Shown: piece after piece, positions 8,301 through 14,954 of the stretch
How the letters are laid out: the number at the start of each line of letters is the position of its first letter
Numbering within the stretch: position 1 is the stretch's first letter
NCBI GenBank assembly: GCA_000433635.1
Contig: HF997923.1
Location: forward strand, 1-20,937
Length of the DNA stretch: 20,937 nt
Origin: Ruminococcus sp. CAG:254
GTDB lineage: Bacteria; Bacillota; Clostridia; Oscillospirales; Ruminococcaceae
Direction of reading: 5' to 3'
Made by a program: the position numbers and the translations under genes
The notes under the pieces: generated by a model
What the model saw: the letters and a program-made list of their open reading frames with translations, nothing else
Told to the model about the DNA's origin: nothing
The model's database searches: none

Positions 8301-8328
8301 CTTTTTTGATACCTTTTAACTCCAACAT
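5320..8328 (-). CDS. ABC transporter ATPase-permease fusion (MacB/FtsX type)
   Basis: A 1002-aa protein with an N-terminal ABC ATPase and a C-terminal FtsX-type permease. Walker A is GPSGCGKTT (~38-46), the Q-loop is at Gln90, the signature SGGQ is at ~143-146, Walker B is IILADE with Glu167, and the switch histidine lies in MVTHNPEL. A charged linker leads to TM1 (~270-290), then a ~570-residue extracytoplasmic region, then TM2-TM4 (~870-894, 924-949, 963-984) with the FtsX motif VQERTKEIGILRAIGAS. This is the four-helix mechanotransmission layout of MacB-like exporters. The ectodomain is unusually large and has a Met/Gln-rich helical stretch (~670-760). AAAGGAGG lies 14 bases before the ATG, a slightly long spacing. 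Family members export peptides, antibiotics or lipoproteins; the substrate here is unknown. It appears monocistronic. Confidence 0.9.
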   Translation of the reverse strand: MLELKGIKKDYLTGENTVHALKGIDLRFRRNEFVSILGPSGCGKTTMLNIIGGLDQYTEGDLIINGRSTKDFKDRDWDTYRNHSIGFVFQSYNLIPHQTVLQNVELALTLSGVSKAERRKRAKKALEDVGLGNQLSKKPSEMSGGQMQRVAIARALVNNPDIILADEPTGALDTETSIQVMEILKEISKDRLIIMVTHNPELAEQYSSRIIRVLDGKLTDDSKPMTEEEYQQELQADRADNENGKKLKKPSMSFGTSFSLSLKNLFTKKGRTMLTSFAGSIGIIGIALVLSISQGFNTYINVIQEETLSSYPLTIQKTNTDLSALMQTFMGSATSDSTHDKDAVYKKSAIYDMMDALNNMETSENDLKSFKSYIESEREDSDSDLHKAVNGVQYTYDLDLLIYTKNVDGTIIHSDTEELMQEMVLEHMGIDMQAMTNASNSMFGEQATAMMGMGGSSMNLWQELLPGENGNPINDLLKKQYDVVYGSWPNSYDEIMLVLDENNELDDMTLYALGLEPKEDVDNIMEAAVNGKELQKDNKNWSYADICDMDFRTILNADCYRYDESTGLYTDLRDTDAGLQYLYDNGLKLKVTGIIRPNEDTTAPMLSGSIVYTSDLTKYLIDHSKDSDAIAAQKESKDTDIFTGLPFKDSSGSTTDAEKQTAFLEYVNGLDDSGKAQMYIQMMSIPTEEQLNESVQQSMQGMSRSDMEAAMLQGMTQQMSMSESDVQSYLESMSDDEITDTFTQMMQQQVKAQYAQQVQQKMAAMQPEELLKALNQLLPTLTAEQCANYYDELMQFSDSTYEDNLKALGDIDLDDPASINLYAATFEDKDVIEDAIADYNEGKDEMSQIQYTDYVGLMMSSVTKIINTITYVLIAFVAISLIVSSIMIGVITLISVQERTKEIGILRAIGASKRDVSSMFNAETIIIGFTSGLLGVLVTCLLCIPINLLVHHLTNINNLRAILPIPAAIILIAISVLLTLIAGFIPSKSAAKKDPVVALRSE

Positions 8329-8406
8329 AAAGGTGCTCTTTCCTCCTTTTTGGTATCGGGAAAATTGCAGTTGCCTGCCGGAAAAAAGCCGACAGTTTCA
8401 CGTGTT

Positions 8407-8435
8407 ATTGTATCACATCGCTAAAAAAATGTCAA
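8407..8435 (-). promoter_or_regulatory. Sigma-A promoter of the ABC transporter
   Basis: On the minus strand: TTGACA (8435-8430), a 17-base spacer, then TACAAT (8412-8407). It leaves a 5' leader of about 70 bases with a weak hairpin (8375-8395) before the ribosome site. Confidence 0.8.
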
Positions 8436-8483
8436 GGAAACACCACTGCAACCAGCACCAATCAAAAGAGCCATTTCAAGCGT

Positions 8484-9176
8484 TTAAATATAATATTCCG
8501 GCTCATTTTCGGTAGAAATATATTGCCGGACACTCTGACGAATGATTAATGTACTCTGTAATTCCGTCTTTACAATCGCCTTATGTCCCCCATCCATGCG
8601 ATCTGTCAAAATTTGAATTGCCAGATGTGCCATTTCTGCCTTTGGCAAGGAAACCGTTGTCAGCATTGGCGTTGTATATTGTGATTCTACAATGTTGTCA
8701 CTAGAGATAATGGACGGATGATAATACCACTTCTTGCTTTGTGCCAGATATTTTAGCATACCGATTGCCAGAATATCATTTTCACAATAAAAGGCAGTTG
8801 GTGGCGTTTCTAGCTTGGAAAAATACGCCATCGCATGATACCCATTTTTTTCATTGGGCATGATATCATAAACATCATCAATATCTGGTGCAATTCCGTG
8901 GTGAATCAGTGCTTCCTGATAACCAATGTGGCAGTCCTCTACATAGCCGATTTTTTGATGTCCGCAGGAAATCAGATAATTGACTGCTGTCAGTGCAATC
9001 TTTCTGCTTTTCAGTGCTCGTGCTGCTTCATTTGGCACATAACCGATTTCCCGTGCAGTCTGTAAAATCTTTTCTTTTAGCTCCATCGAATGGCATTTAT
9101 GCTCTGAATCTCGCAAAACCCGTGCGACCGTTGAAACCGATGCCCCTGTTATAGCAGCAATTTTTGTAATTGACAT
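8484..9176 (-). CDS. LacI-family transcriptional regulator, internally shortened
   Basis: A 230-aa protein. Residues 1-22 form the LacI helix-turn-helix (MSITKIAAITGASVSTVARV), followed by the hinge region ending in YVPNEAARALKSRK (~46-60). A normal LacI protein (about 330-340 aa) then has an ~100-residue N-terminal ligand subdomain. Here the sequence jumps directly to VNYLISCGHQKIGYV, the segment that normally starts the second subdomain. Typical late motifs follow, such as FYCENDILAIGML and TTVSLPKAEMAHLAI. The reading frame is clean, so it may be a stable DNA-binding protein without normal sugar control, or an early pseudogene. Upstream in-frame codons to 9371 are excluded because the promoter at 9223-9251 lies inside that stretch; GGGTGA precedes ATG 9176. 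It diverges from the CotH-dockerin gene, its plausible target. Confidence 0.82.
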   Translation of the reverse strand: MSITKIAAITGASVSTVARVLRDSEHKCHSMELKEKILQTAREIGYVPNEAARALKSRKIALTAVNYLISCGHQKIGYVEDCHIGYQEALIHHGIAPDIDDVYDIMPNEKNGYHAMAYFSKLETPPTAFYCENDILAIGMLKYLAQSKKWYYHPSIISSDNIVESQYTTPMLTTVSLPKAEMAHLAIQILTDRMDGGHKAIVKTELQSTLIIRQSVRQYISTENEPEYYI

Positions 9177-9222
9177 ATTTTTCACCCAATATCCGATAAA
9201 ATCTATCTGTATGATATGCTTT

Positions 9223-9251
9223 ATTATAACGACCGCAATCCGAATTGTCAA
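9223..9251 (-). promoter_or_regulatory. Consensus promoter of the lacI-family gene
   Basis: On the minus strand: TTGACA (9251-9246), exactly 17 bases, TATAAT (9228-9223). Transcription should begin near 9216, which places the true start codon at 9176. Confidence 0.88.
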
Positions 9252-9257
9252 GAGAAA

Positions 9258-9271
9258 TGACATCGTTGTCA
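9258..9271. promoter_or_regulatory. Candidate LacI-family operator
   Basis: TGACATCGTTGTCA is a near-perfect palindrome (6 of 7 base pairs) centred on CG, the usual symmetry of LacI/GalR operators. It lies 6 bases upstream of the lacI-family -35 box and between the two divergent promoters. The site is visible; its use by this regulator is inferred. Confidence 0.45.
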
Positions 9272-9421
9272 AATAAAAATCACAATAAATCCCATTGAAA
9301 TAGTCGGACAAATCAAAAAACACTGAAACTCCTGCTCCTACACAATATAGAAATAAAGCATCCCGAATCATTGCAGCAAATTCAAGATGTGATTTGTTTT
9401 AAAAAATGTATCAAAATCCCC

Positions 9422-9450
9422 TTGATATGCGGGAAAACTTTGTATATAAT
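9422..9450 (+). promoter_or_regulatory. Promoter of the CotH-dockerin gene
   Basis: TTGATA (9422-9427), a 17-base spacer and TATAAT (9445-9450). Transcription would start near 9457, so translation must start at 9502 rather than at in-frame ATGs at 9406 or 9427. Confidence 0.8.
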
Positions 9451-9501
9451 GAGCATACAGACGATATTTTTGCTTCATCATCAAAAGAAAGGGATTATAT
9501 T

Positions 9502-12129
9502 ATGAGAATGGCTTCAAAATGGATGGCTTCCACACTTGCAGGCTTGCTCACAGTGGTATCTATACCAATGAACGCATTACAGCAAACACAAGCTGCTGAT
9601 TTTTCTGTATGGATCAACGAAATCTGTACGCAAAATAAATCCTGCCTAACAGACAGTTATGGCGTATATTCCGACTGGATCGAGCTTTATAATTCCAGCG
9701 ATTCTGCTATCGACTTATCGGGTTATGGCTTATCGGATGACCCAACCAAACCGCTACAGTTTACATTTCCGGAAGGAACGGTGATTGCTGCCGGAGAACA
9801 CCGCATTCTTTTTGCCTCAAAACAAGCGTCTACCGCTTCTGAATTGCACACTGGCTTCGCCCTGAGTAAGAACGGGGAAACAGTAACACTCGCAAGCCCA
9901 AGTGGTGCGATTTTGCAGAAAATCGCCGTGCCGGCACTCGGTAAAAATGTCACCTATGGACGTTCTCCAGATGGCAGCGATACCTTTGAAATCATGACAG
10001 CAACCCCGGGCACTGCAAATGAAATTGTCATTGATACCCCTGTATTTTCTGCTTCCTCTGGCTTTTATGGGACAGATTTCTCTTTAACACTCACCTCTTC
10101 CAAAAAAGATACCATTTATTATACTTTAGATGGCAGTGATCCGACCACTTCTGAAACGGCTCAGATTTATACTGATGCAATTCTAGTACAAGACCGCACC
10201 GATCAAGCAAATCTTTGGAGTGCGTTGGCAGAGGATAACAATTCTGCGACCTCTATCTCCAGAGGAACTGGATACAAAGCACCGAATTTCAATGTTGACA
10301 AGGCAACGGTCGTTCGTGCTGCCGTTCAAAATGCAGATGGCGTGTTCAGTGATGTGGTGAGCCAGACTTATTTTGTTACCACAAGCAATCTTGCACAGTA
10401 TCAGGATTTGACAGTGGTTTCCCTTGTCACTAATCCAGAAAATTTATTTGATCCGGATACTGGTATTTATGTAACGGGTAACCAGTATTTAGACTGGAAA
10501 AATAGTGATGCCTATAACCCAGATAAGAGCGTTTGGGATACAGACAATCTGACAAATTATTTTTCTAAGGGAAAAGAATGGGAACGGGAAGCAGCTCTCA
10601 CGGTTTTCCAAGATGGAAAGGCAGTGGTTGATCAGAATATCGGCATTCGAATCAAGGGGGCTTCCAGCCGAAACAGTGCACAGAAAAACTTTAACCTCTA
10701 TGCAAGAAGTACATACGGGGCTTCTAAAATCTCCTATCCGCTAATTCCTGATAATTACGCAGCAGATGGAACATTGATTGATCAGTATGATTCCGTATCC
10801 CTGCGAGCAGTCAGCGAAGAAGGTCGTTTACGAGATGGCTTCTCTCAAAAGCTGCTCACCGACCGCACCAACCTTACCAAACAGGATATGCAATCTTGTG
10901 TGGTGTTTCTCAATGGCGAATATTGGGGCTTATACGAGATGACGGAAAAGTTATCCGATGACTTCATCAAATCCAATTATGATATTCCAAAAGAAAACGT
11001 TGCCATGATTAAAAATGGTGCACTGGAAGAAGGCAGCCAAACAGAACTGAATAACTTCTATCAGTTTTTCAAAAAATACGCAGCAGCAGACCTGACCAAT
11101 GAAGACAATTATCAGGCGGTCTGTGATTTCGTGGATATTGATAGCATGATTGAACACTATGCAGCTGGTATCTATCTGGGAACGTATGACTGGCCAAACT
11201 ATAACTATGGCGTATGGCGAAATACTGGAGATACAATTGCAGGAAATCCTTATAGTGACGGAAAATGGCGGTTTATCTCTTTTGACTACGATTATACTAT
11301 GGGCAAAACCTATAAAGATTTTGGTGGTGTAGAGGGTTATGCTTATGACAACTTCCAGCACGTTGCAAATGCAAATGGATTCCCAACGAACTTATTTCTC
11401 AACCTATTGCACAACGAAGATTTCCGAAACAAATTTGTCAATGTATACTGTGACTATGCCAACGAAGTCCTCACACCAGAAAAAGCGGATGCAATGATTG
11501 CAACTTACAAGCAAGATTATACCGAACAGCTTGCAAATACGACGGTTCGTTGGTGGGGATTCTTTGGCGGTACAAAGGAAAACAACTTACGCTATCAAAA
11601 AAATACCTACTTGAATACGACCCTTCCGCAAATACAAACGTTCTTCCAGAAACGTGCAGACTATACAATAGAAGATATGTGCAGTTACTTGAACCTCTCC
11701 CCTTCGATGCAAACGATTACACTCAAAACCAATGGAAACGGCAGCATTCAAATCAATAGCATTGTGCCAGATGCTGCAACCGGTTGGAGCGGACAATATT
11801 CTCCGGATTGTCCCATTACCTTGACAGCAATTCCTGCGAAGGGTGCAGAATTTTTGGGCTGGGGCGGTGATCTGTCCAGCACAGAAACAACTGTAACACT
11901 GACGCTGAAAGAAGCCATGTCCATTACAGCAAATTTCAGCGGTGCACAAGCTGTTCTGGGAGATGTCAACGCAGATGGTGTGTGCTCTGTTGCAGATGCG
12001 GTTCTGCTGCAAAAATGGCTGCTGCGTGCTGGAGAAATTACAGATTGGCAAGCTGGTGATTTTGATGAAAATCAAGTTTTGGATATTGTTGACCTTGCAC
12101 TGCTGAAACGGAAATTATTGAACAAATAA
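9502..12129 (+). CDS. Secreted CotH-family protein with lamin-tail, CHB_HEX and dockerin domains
   Basis: An 875-aa exported protein. A signal peptide (~1-32) has a basic start, a hydrophobic core ASTLAGLLTVVSIP and a likely cut after TQA. Next is a lamin-tail-like domain (~35-125; WIELYNSSDSAIDLSGYGLSD). A CHB_HEX_C-type segment (~180-275; TIYYTLDGSDPTTS) follows. The CotH kinase-like domain (~300-690) contains IGIRIKGASSRN, YDSVSLRA, LNGEYWGLYEMTEKL and FISFDYDYTMG. A beta-repeat domain (~740-810) precedes a type I dockerin (~819-873) with two calcium-loop/helix repeats (DVNADGVCSVADAV and DFDENQVLDIVDLA). The dockerin implies attachment to a cohesin scaffold. CotH proteins phosphorylate spore-coat proteins in Bacillus and occur in Ruminococcus cellulosomes. 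The role here is unproven. AAAGGGA precedes ATG 9502. Confidence 0.93.
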   Translation: MRMASKWMASTLAGLLTVVSIPMNALQQTQAADFSVWINEICTQNKSCLTDSYGVYSDWIELYNSSDSAIDLSGYGLSDDPTKPLQFTFPEGTVIAAGEHRILFASKQASTASELHTGFALSKNGETVTLASPSGAILQKIAVPALGKNVTYGRSPDGSDTFEIMTATPGTANEIVIDTPVFSASSGFYGTDFSLTLTSSKKDTIYYTLDGSDPTTSETAQIYTDAILVQDRTDQANLWSALAEDNNSATSISRGTGYKAPNFNVDKATVVRAAVQNADGVFSDVVSQTYFVTTSNLAQYQDLTVVSLVTNPENLFDPDTGIYVTGNQYLDWKNSDAYNPDKSVWDTDNLTNYFSKGKEWEREAALTVFQDGKAVVDQNIGIRIKGASSRNSAQKNFNLYARSTYGASKISYPLIPDNYAADGTLIDQYDSVSLRAVSEEGRLRDGFSQKLLTDRTNLTKQDMQSCVVFLNGEYWGLYEMTEKLSDDFIKSNYDIPKENVAMIKNGALEEGSQTELNNFYQFFKKYAAADLTNEDNYQAVCDFVDIDSMIEHYAAGIYLGTYDWPNYNYGVWRNTGDTIAGNPYSDGKWRFISFDYDYTMGKTYKDFGGVEGYAYDNFQHVANANGFPTNLFLNLLHNEDFRNKFVNVYCDYANEVLTPEKADAMIATYKQDYTEQLANTTVRWWGFFGGTKENNLRYQKNTYLNTTLPQIQTFFQKRADYTIEDMCSYLNLSPSMQTITLKTNGNGSIQINSIVPDAATGWSGQYSPDCPITLTAIPAKGAEFLGWGGDLSSTETTVTLTLKEAMSITANFSGAQAVLGDVNADGVCSVADAVLLQKWLLRAGEITDWQAGDFDENQVLDIVDLALLKRKLLNK

Positions 12130-12165
12130 GAAAATGCCACAAAATCAACAGCAACATTGTTATTG

Positions 12166-12203
12166 AAAAAGCGATAGAGCGGTGATCCACTCTATCGCTT
12201 TTT
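12166..12203 (+). terminator. Rho-independent terminator after the CotH-dockerin gene
   Basis: AAAAAGCGATAGAG (12166-12179) pairs perfectly with CTCTATCGCTTTTT (12190-12203) across a 10-base loop, ending in a T-run. Confidence 0.93.
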
Positions 12204-12391
12204 CTAATTCAGCAGTATCATCCATCCATTATTATAATTCTAAATTTCCCTACTAAATAACATTTCTCTTCCTGTCTTTCCAATTACATGAAAAAATATG
12301 GTGCAATCTGAATGATAATCTCAGCTTATTTTCACTACATTTCCAGTCGGCGTAAACAAATGTAAGCTCTGGTAAATCTGTAAAAAATATA

Positions 12392-12420
12392 TTGACAATT
12401 TGGTTCTAATATGGTATACT
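12392..12420 (+). promoter_or_regulatory. Promoter of the putative peptide-modification operon
   Basis: TTGACA (12392-12397), a 17-base spacer, then TATACT (12415-12420), 21 bases before the precursor ATG. The perfect -35 and optimal spacing predict strong expression. The stretch 12204-12391 before it shows no gene. Confidence 0.85.
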
Positions 12421-12441
12421 AACAAAGGGAGGTGAGAAAAT

Positions 12442-12564
12442 ATGGAATTTGAAAAGCCGCAAATGGTAATCTTAACTGCTGAAACAAAAGAAGAAGTTAG
12501 CTACTCTCCAGAGAGAGCAGATGACCGTGGTTATGAAGGCTTCGGTAATTGTTGCTACAGATAA
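12442..12564 (+). CDS. Putative RiPP precursor peptide (40 aa)
   Basis: A 40-residue peptide starting MEFEKPQMVILTAE and ending GYEGFGNCCYR. A very strong GGGAGGTGAG ribosome site and a consensus promoter precede it. The opening, charged residues then K-P and a short hydrophobic strand (MVIL), is typical of leader peptides bound by PqqD-like recognition domains. The middle is acidic. The last ~16 residues (from ERADDRG) would be the core, offering two Tyr, one Phe and an adjacent Cys pair as modification sites. A terminator-like hairpin separates it from the enzymes, as is common for precursor genes that need excess expression. No protease or dedicated exporter is adjacent. The precursor role is inferred from context and size; no family match is claimed. 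Confidence 0.72.
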   Translation: MEFEKPQMVILTAETKEEVSYSPERADDRGYEGFGNCCYR

Positions 12565-12592
12565 ACTTTTTATTTGTAAAGAAGCAAAACTT

Positions 12593-12638
12593 AAAAAACT
12601 GGAGGTGCGTTCTCACCAAGAATGACTTCCAGTTTTTT
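12593..12638 (+). terminator. Terminator/attenuator between precursor and enzymes
   Basis: AAAAAACTGGA (12593-12603) pairs with TCCAGTTTTTT (12628-12638), ending in a T-run. Inside it GGTG (12604-12607) pairs with CACC (12614-12617). A partial terminator here would give more precursor mRNA than enzyme mRNA. Confidence 0.82.
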
Positions 12639-12658
12639 ACTATCAAAAGGAGGATTCT

Positions 12659-13543
12659 ATGCTTTCAAAAGTGTGGGAAATCATTCAAACATATTCCGAT
12701 CTGATGGGCTTTGAATTGCCTTTATTAGATGGACTTCATTCATCCGTTCCAATGAAAAAAAACACACATCTTGGTTTTGATATCGTAAACAACAAAATCG
12801 AAAATGTAAAATATTATTTCACCAGTGATATTGATATTCCTGAAAAATATTTACAACTCTCTGTTCCAAGACAAGAATATTCAATTGCATTGGCAGATCA
12901 TACTGCATCCTTACGATGGAATTGCAGACCAGATTTTGAGCCTGCTCCCTATACAAACCATCGAAATATCTTGCATCTGTTACTGAATCAAATACAACTG
13001 CAGGAGCAAGAAGCACATTGTTTGAAAATCGCTGATGATATTCAAATGAGCACACAGACAAAACGGTATCCGCTGGTTGGATATGGAGCATCGCATGATG
13101 TTCAGGATCACAAAAAAATAACGGATATTAAATTGTACTATACATTTTGGACAATAGAAAATTGGGATGATTCTTATGGAAGAAACTACTCGGATTTTTC
13201 CAAACGTGCTTTACAATTGATCTCATCCCAAATGAAAAATGATTTATTCACCCAAAATTATCTTCCGATTTCTGATATCATGTTAAAGCATGATAACTTG
13301 ATTTCCGGATTTGCATGTAATATCGGAAAACAAGAAACAGCTTATAAAATCTATTATATCACAGAAGATCAAACCTGGTTAGAAAGCGTAAATGCGATGC
13401 ATATATTTCTATTTGGGAAATCATTGGATTTGCGTTTTGAAAAATTGTTTGAAGCAATCCGTTCTCTTGGTTATCGATACGAGGAAATTGTCTATGCAGT
13501 TTCTGGAGATTGCCAAGGCGTAAAAGTATATTTCATGGTGTAA
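12659..13543 (+). CDS. Candidate ABBA-fold prenyltransferase-like protein
   Basis: A 294-aa cytosolic protein with a strong AAAGGAGG site. I do not recognise it by direct similarity. It has four similar beta-hairpin endings: ENVKYYFTSD (Lys51), TDIKLYYTFW (Lys158), TAYKIYYITE (Lys230) and QGVKVYFMV (last residues). Each is preceded by a G-[FY] or Y-A strand such as HLGFDIVNN, LVGYGASHD and ISGFACNIG, with helices between. Repeated strands carrying K-x-Y are the hallmark of the ABBA barrel of aromatic prenyltransferases (DMATS, NphB/CloQ, cyanobactin PTs), where Lys and Tyr bind the pyrophosphate; about 300 aa is the usual size. A downstream geranylgeranyl-reductase-like flavoprotein fits. Other repeat folds remain possible. 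The next gene starts 2 bases after its stop. Confidence 0.45.
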   Translation: MLSKVWEIIQTYSDLMGFELPLLDGLHSSVPMKKNTHLGFDIVNNKIENVKYYFTSDIDIPEKYLQLSVPRQEYSIALADHTASLRWNCRPDFEPAPYTNHRNILHLLLNQIQLQEQEAHCLKIADDIQMSTQTKRYPLVGYGASHDVQDHKKITDIKLYYTFWTIENWDDSYGRNYSDFSKRALQLISSQMKNDLFTQNYLPISDIMLKHDNLISGFACNIGKQETAYKIYYITEDQTWLESVNAMHIFLFGKSLDLRFEKLFEAIRSLGYRYEEIVYAVSGDCQGVKVYFMV

Positions 13544-13545
13544 AA

Positions 13546-13842
13546 ATGTTGAGAGTAAACGATGACTTTATAATTCGAAGAATATATGGAAAGGTTGTAC
13601 TGATGCCAGTTCGGAAAAATGATTTTACGAATCACCCAGTTTTACTGAACGACACCGCAGAACATATCATCCAAATCGCAAAAACATGTGCTTCTATAAA
13701 AGAACTGTTTGCAAAAAGCTGCATGGATTATCAAATAGAAGAACAGTCGGAAAATGGTGCAGCTGTGATGGATTTTATTCAACAGCTCGTATCTACTAAA
13801 ATATTAATTGAAACAAATGAATCATGTATAGGATGTGCTTAA
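13546..13842 (+). CDS. PqqD-like peptide-recognition protein (RRE)
   Basis: A 98-aa protein with PqqD-family layout. An N-terminal beta-rich part (VLMPVRKNDF) is followed by the characteristic LLNDTAEHIIQIA helix, then IKELFAKSCMDY and a C-terminal helix MDFIQQLVSTKILIE. PqqD-like proteins bind leader peptides and present them to radical SAM enzymes. I chose ATG 13546, two bases after the previous stop, because the upstream in-frame start at 13510 lies inside the preceding gene and adds residues outside the fold. The gene ends one base before the radical SAM start, so the two are probably translated together. The C-terminal tail has a Cys-x2-Cys (CIGC) of unknown meaning. Confidence 0.78.
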   Translation: MLRVNDDFIIRRIYGKVVLMPVRKNDFTNHPVLLNDTAEHIIQIAKTCASIKELFAKSCMDYQIEEQSENGAAVMDFIQQLVSTKILIETNESCIGCA

Positions 13843-13843
13843 A

Positions 13844-14953
13844 ATGTCAGAACCATTTTGTTTTCAAATGTCTATTTCCGAATTTATTGAAAATAATTTC
13901 AAAGAAATTCGAGCACCATTTTTTGCCGGAATTGAGTTGACTGCAAAATGTAATTTGCACTGTCTACACTGCTATGCAAAAAATGGAATTGCGGATTCGG
14001 ATATGACAACCGAAGAAGTGTATCAAATTATCGATAAATTGTGTGAAAGTGGAACACTGGGAATTTATCTTACTGGGGGCGAAGCACTTTTAAGACCTGA
14101 CTTTTTTGATATTTATCGGTATGCCAAGAAAAAAGGAATAAGTGTTTCTGTTCTATCGAATATCACCCTATTAAATGAAACCCACATCGCATTGTTCACA
14201 GAATATCCCGTAAGCGAAGTGAGCACAACATTATATGGTGCAACAGAACAAACATATGAGGCTGTAACGGGTGTCAAAGGCAGTTATCAAAAATTCGTCA
14301 AGGCACTTCAGCTCCTACAGGAAAACCAGATTCCAGTTAGTCTAAAATATGTTACTTTACGAGAAAATTATCACGAAGTATATCTTGCACAGGAATTTGC
14401 AGAACAACACCATTGCCGAATGATGACCGCATTTTCAATTTATTCGGCAGCCAATGGAGACCCTTTTCCGTTACAACATCGTGTATCACCACAGGAAGCG
14501 TTTCATTTTGATTTACATGATAAAAAACGAAATGCGTTTTGGAAACAAAAGGCACAGGAACTTTATTTGGAACGCACCGGAAAAAAAGAAAAACATATTT
14601 ATGCCCGAAAAGAAGAAGGATATTTTTATCCATGTGATATTTCCTGGCATTCTACTTTTATTTCCCACTTGGGCAGAATGCAGGCATGTACAAAAACTTC
14701 TTATCAAAGTTATGATTTATTACATGGTGACTTTCAAACAGGGTGGGATTTCTTAAAAAAAGAGTTTCGAGATAAGAAAAAATCATTTGCCTGTTTGCAA
14801 TGTGAAAAATTTCATTATTGCGAGCAGTGCACCGCTAATTTTTTATGCGACAATCATTCTGAGCCGCAAATAGACCCTTTTTATTGTGGCGTTGCACAAC
14901 TCAGATATGATTATATTGCACATGAAGTTAAAAAAATAGAAGAGGAAGAATAA
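13844..14953 (+). CDS. Radical SAM/SPASM peptide-modifying enzyme
   Basis: A 369-aa enzyme with the radical SAM motif CNLHCLHC (Cys36, Cys40, Cys43) near the N-terminus, a GGE-type SAM-binding segment (YLTGGEALLRPD) and a (beta/alpha)6 core. The C-terminal SPASM-type domain has cysteines at YPCDISW, MQACTKTS, FACLQCEKFHYCEQC, NFLCDN and FYCGV, enough for auxiliary iron-sulfur clusters. Enzymes of this kind install carbon-carbon, thioether or other crosslinks in RiPP precursors such as PqqA. ATG 13844 is preferred over the in-frame GTG at 13835, with AGGATG just upstream. It sits directly after the PqqD-like gene, supporting action on the 40-aa peptide. The reaction type cannot be told from the sequence. 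Confidence 0.9.
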   Translation: MSEPFCFQMSISEFIENNFKEIRAPFFAGIELTAKCNLHCLHCYAKNGIADSDMTTEEVYQIIDKLCESGTLGIYLTGGEALLRPDFFDIYRYAKKKGISVSVLSNITLLNETHIALFTEYPVSEVSTTLYGATEQTYEAVTGVKGSYQKFVKALQLLQENQIPVSLKYVTLRENYHEVYLAQEFAEQHHCRMMTAFSIYSAANGDPFPLQHRVSPQEAFHFDLHDKKRNAFWKQKAQELYLERTGKKEKHIYARKEEGYFYPCDISWHSTFISHLGRMQACTKTSYQSYDLLHGDFQTGWDFLKKEFRDKKKSFACLQCEKFHYCEQCTANFLCDNHSEPQIDPFYCGVAQLRYDYIAHEVKKIEEEE

Positions 14954-14954
14954 A

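Noticed and set aside
8375..8395. Hairpin in the leader of the ABC transporter
   Set aside because: Seven pairs with a mismatch and no T-run after the stem; too weak for an attenuator or riboswitch claim.
9177..9371. N-terminal 65-residue extension of the LacI-family frame with hydrophobic stretches
   Set aside because: A consensus promoter (9223-9251) for the same strand lies inside it, and the helix-turn-helix starts at Met 9176.
9406..9501. Longer start for the CotH-dockerin protein
   Set aside because: The promoter at 9422-9450 overlaps it, and the signal peptide begins at the ATG at 9502 behind a ribosome site.
12550..12561. C-terminal CCYR of the peptide as a eukaryotic-style CCxx prenylation box
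   Set aside because: Protein prenyltransferases of that type are not expected in bacteria, and four residues are too few to argue from; the candidate enzyme resembles the unrelated ABBA fold.
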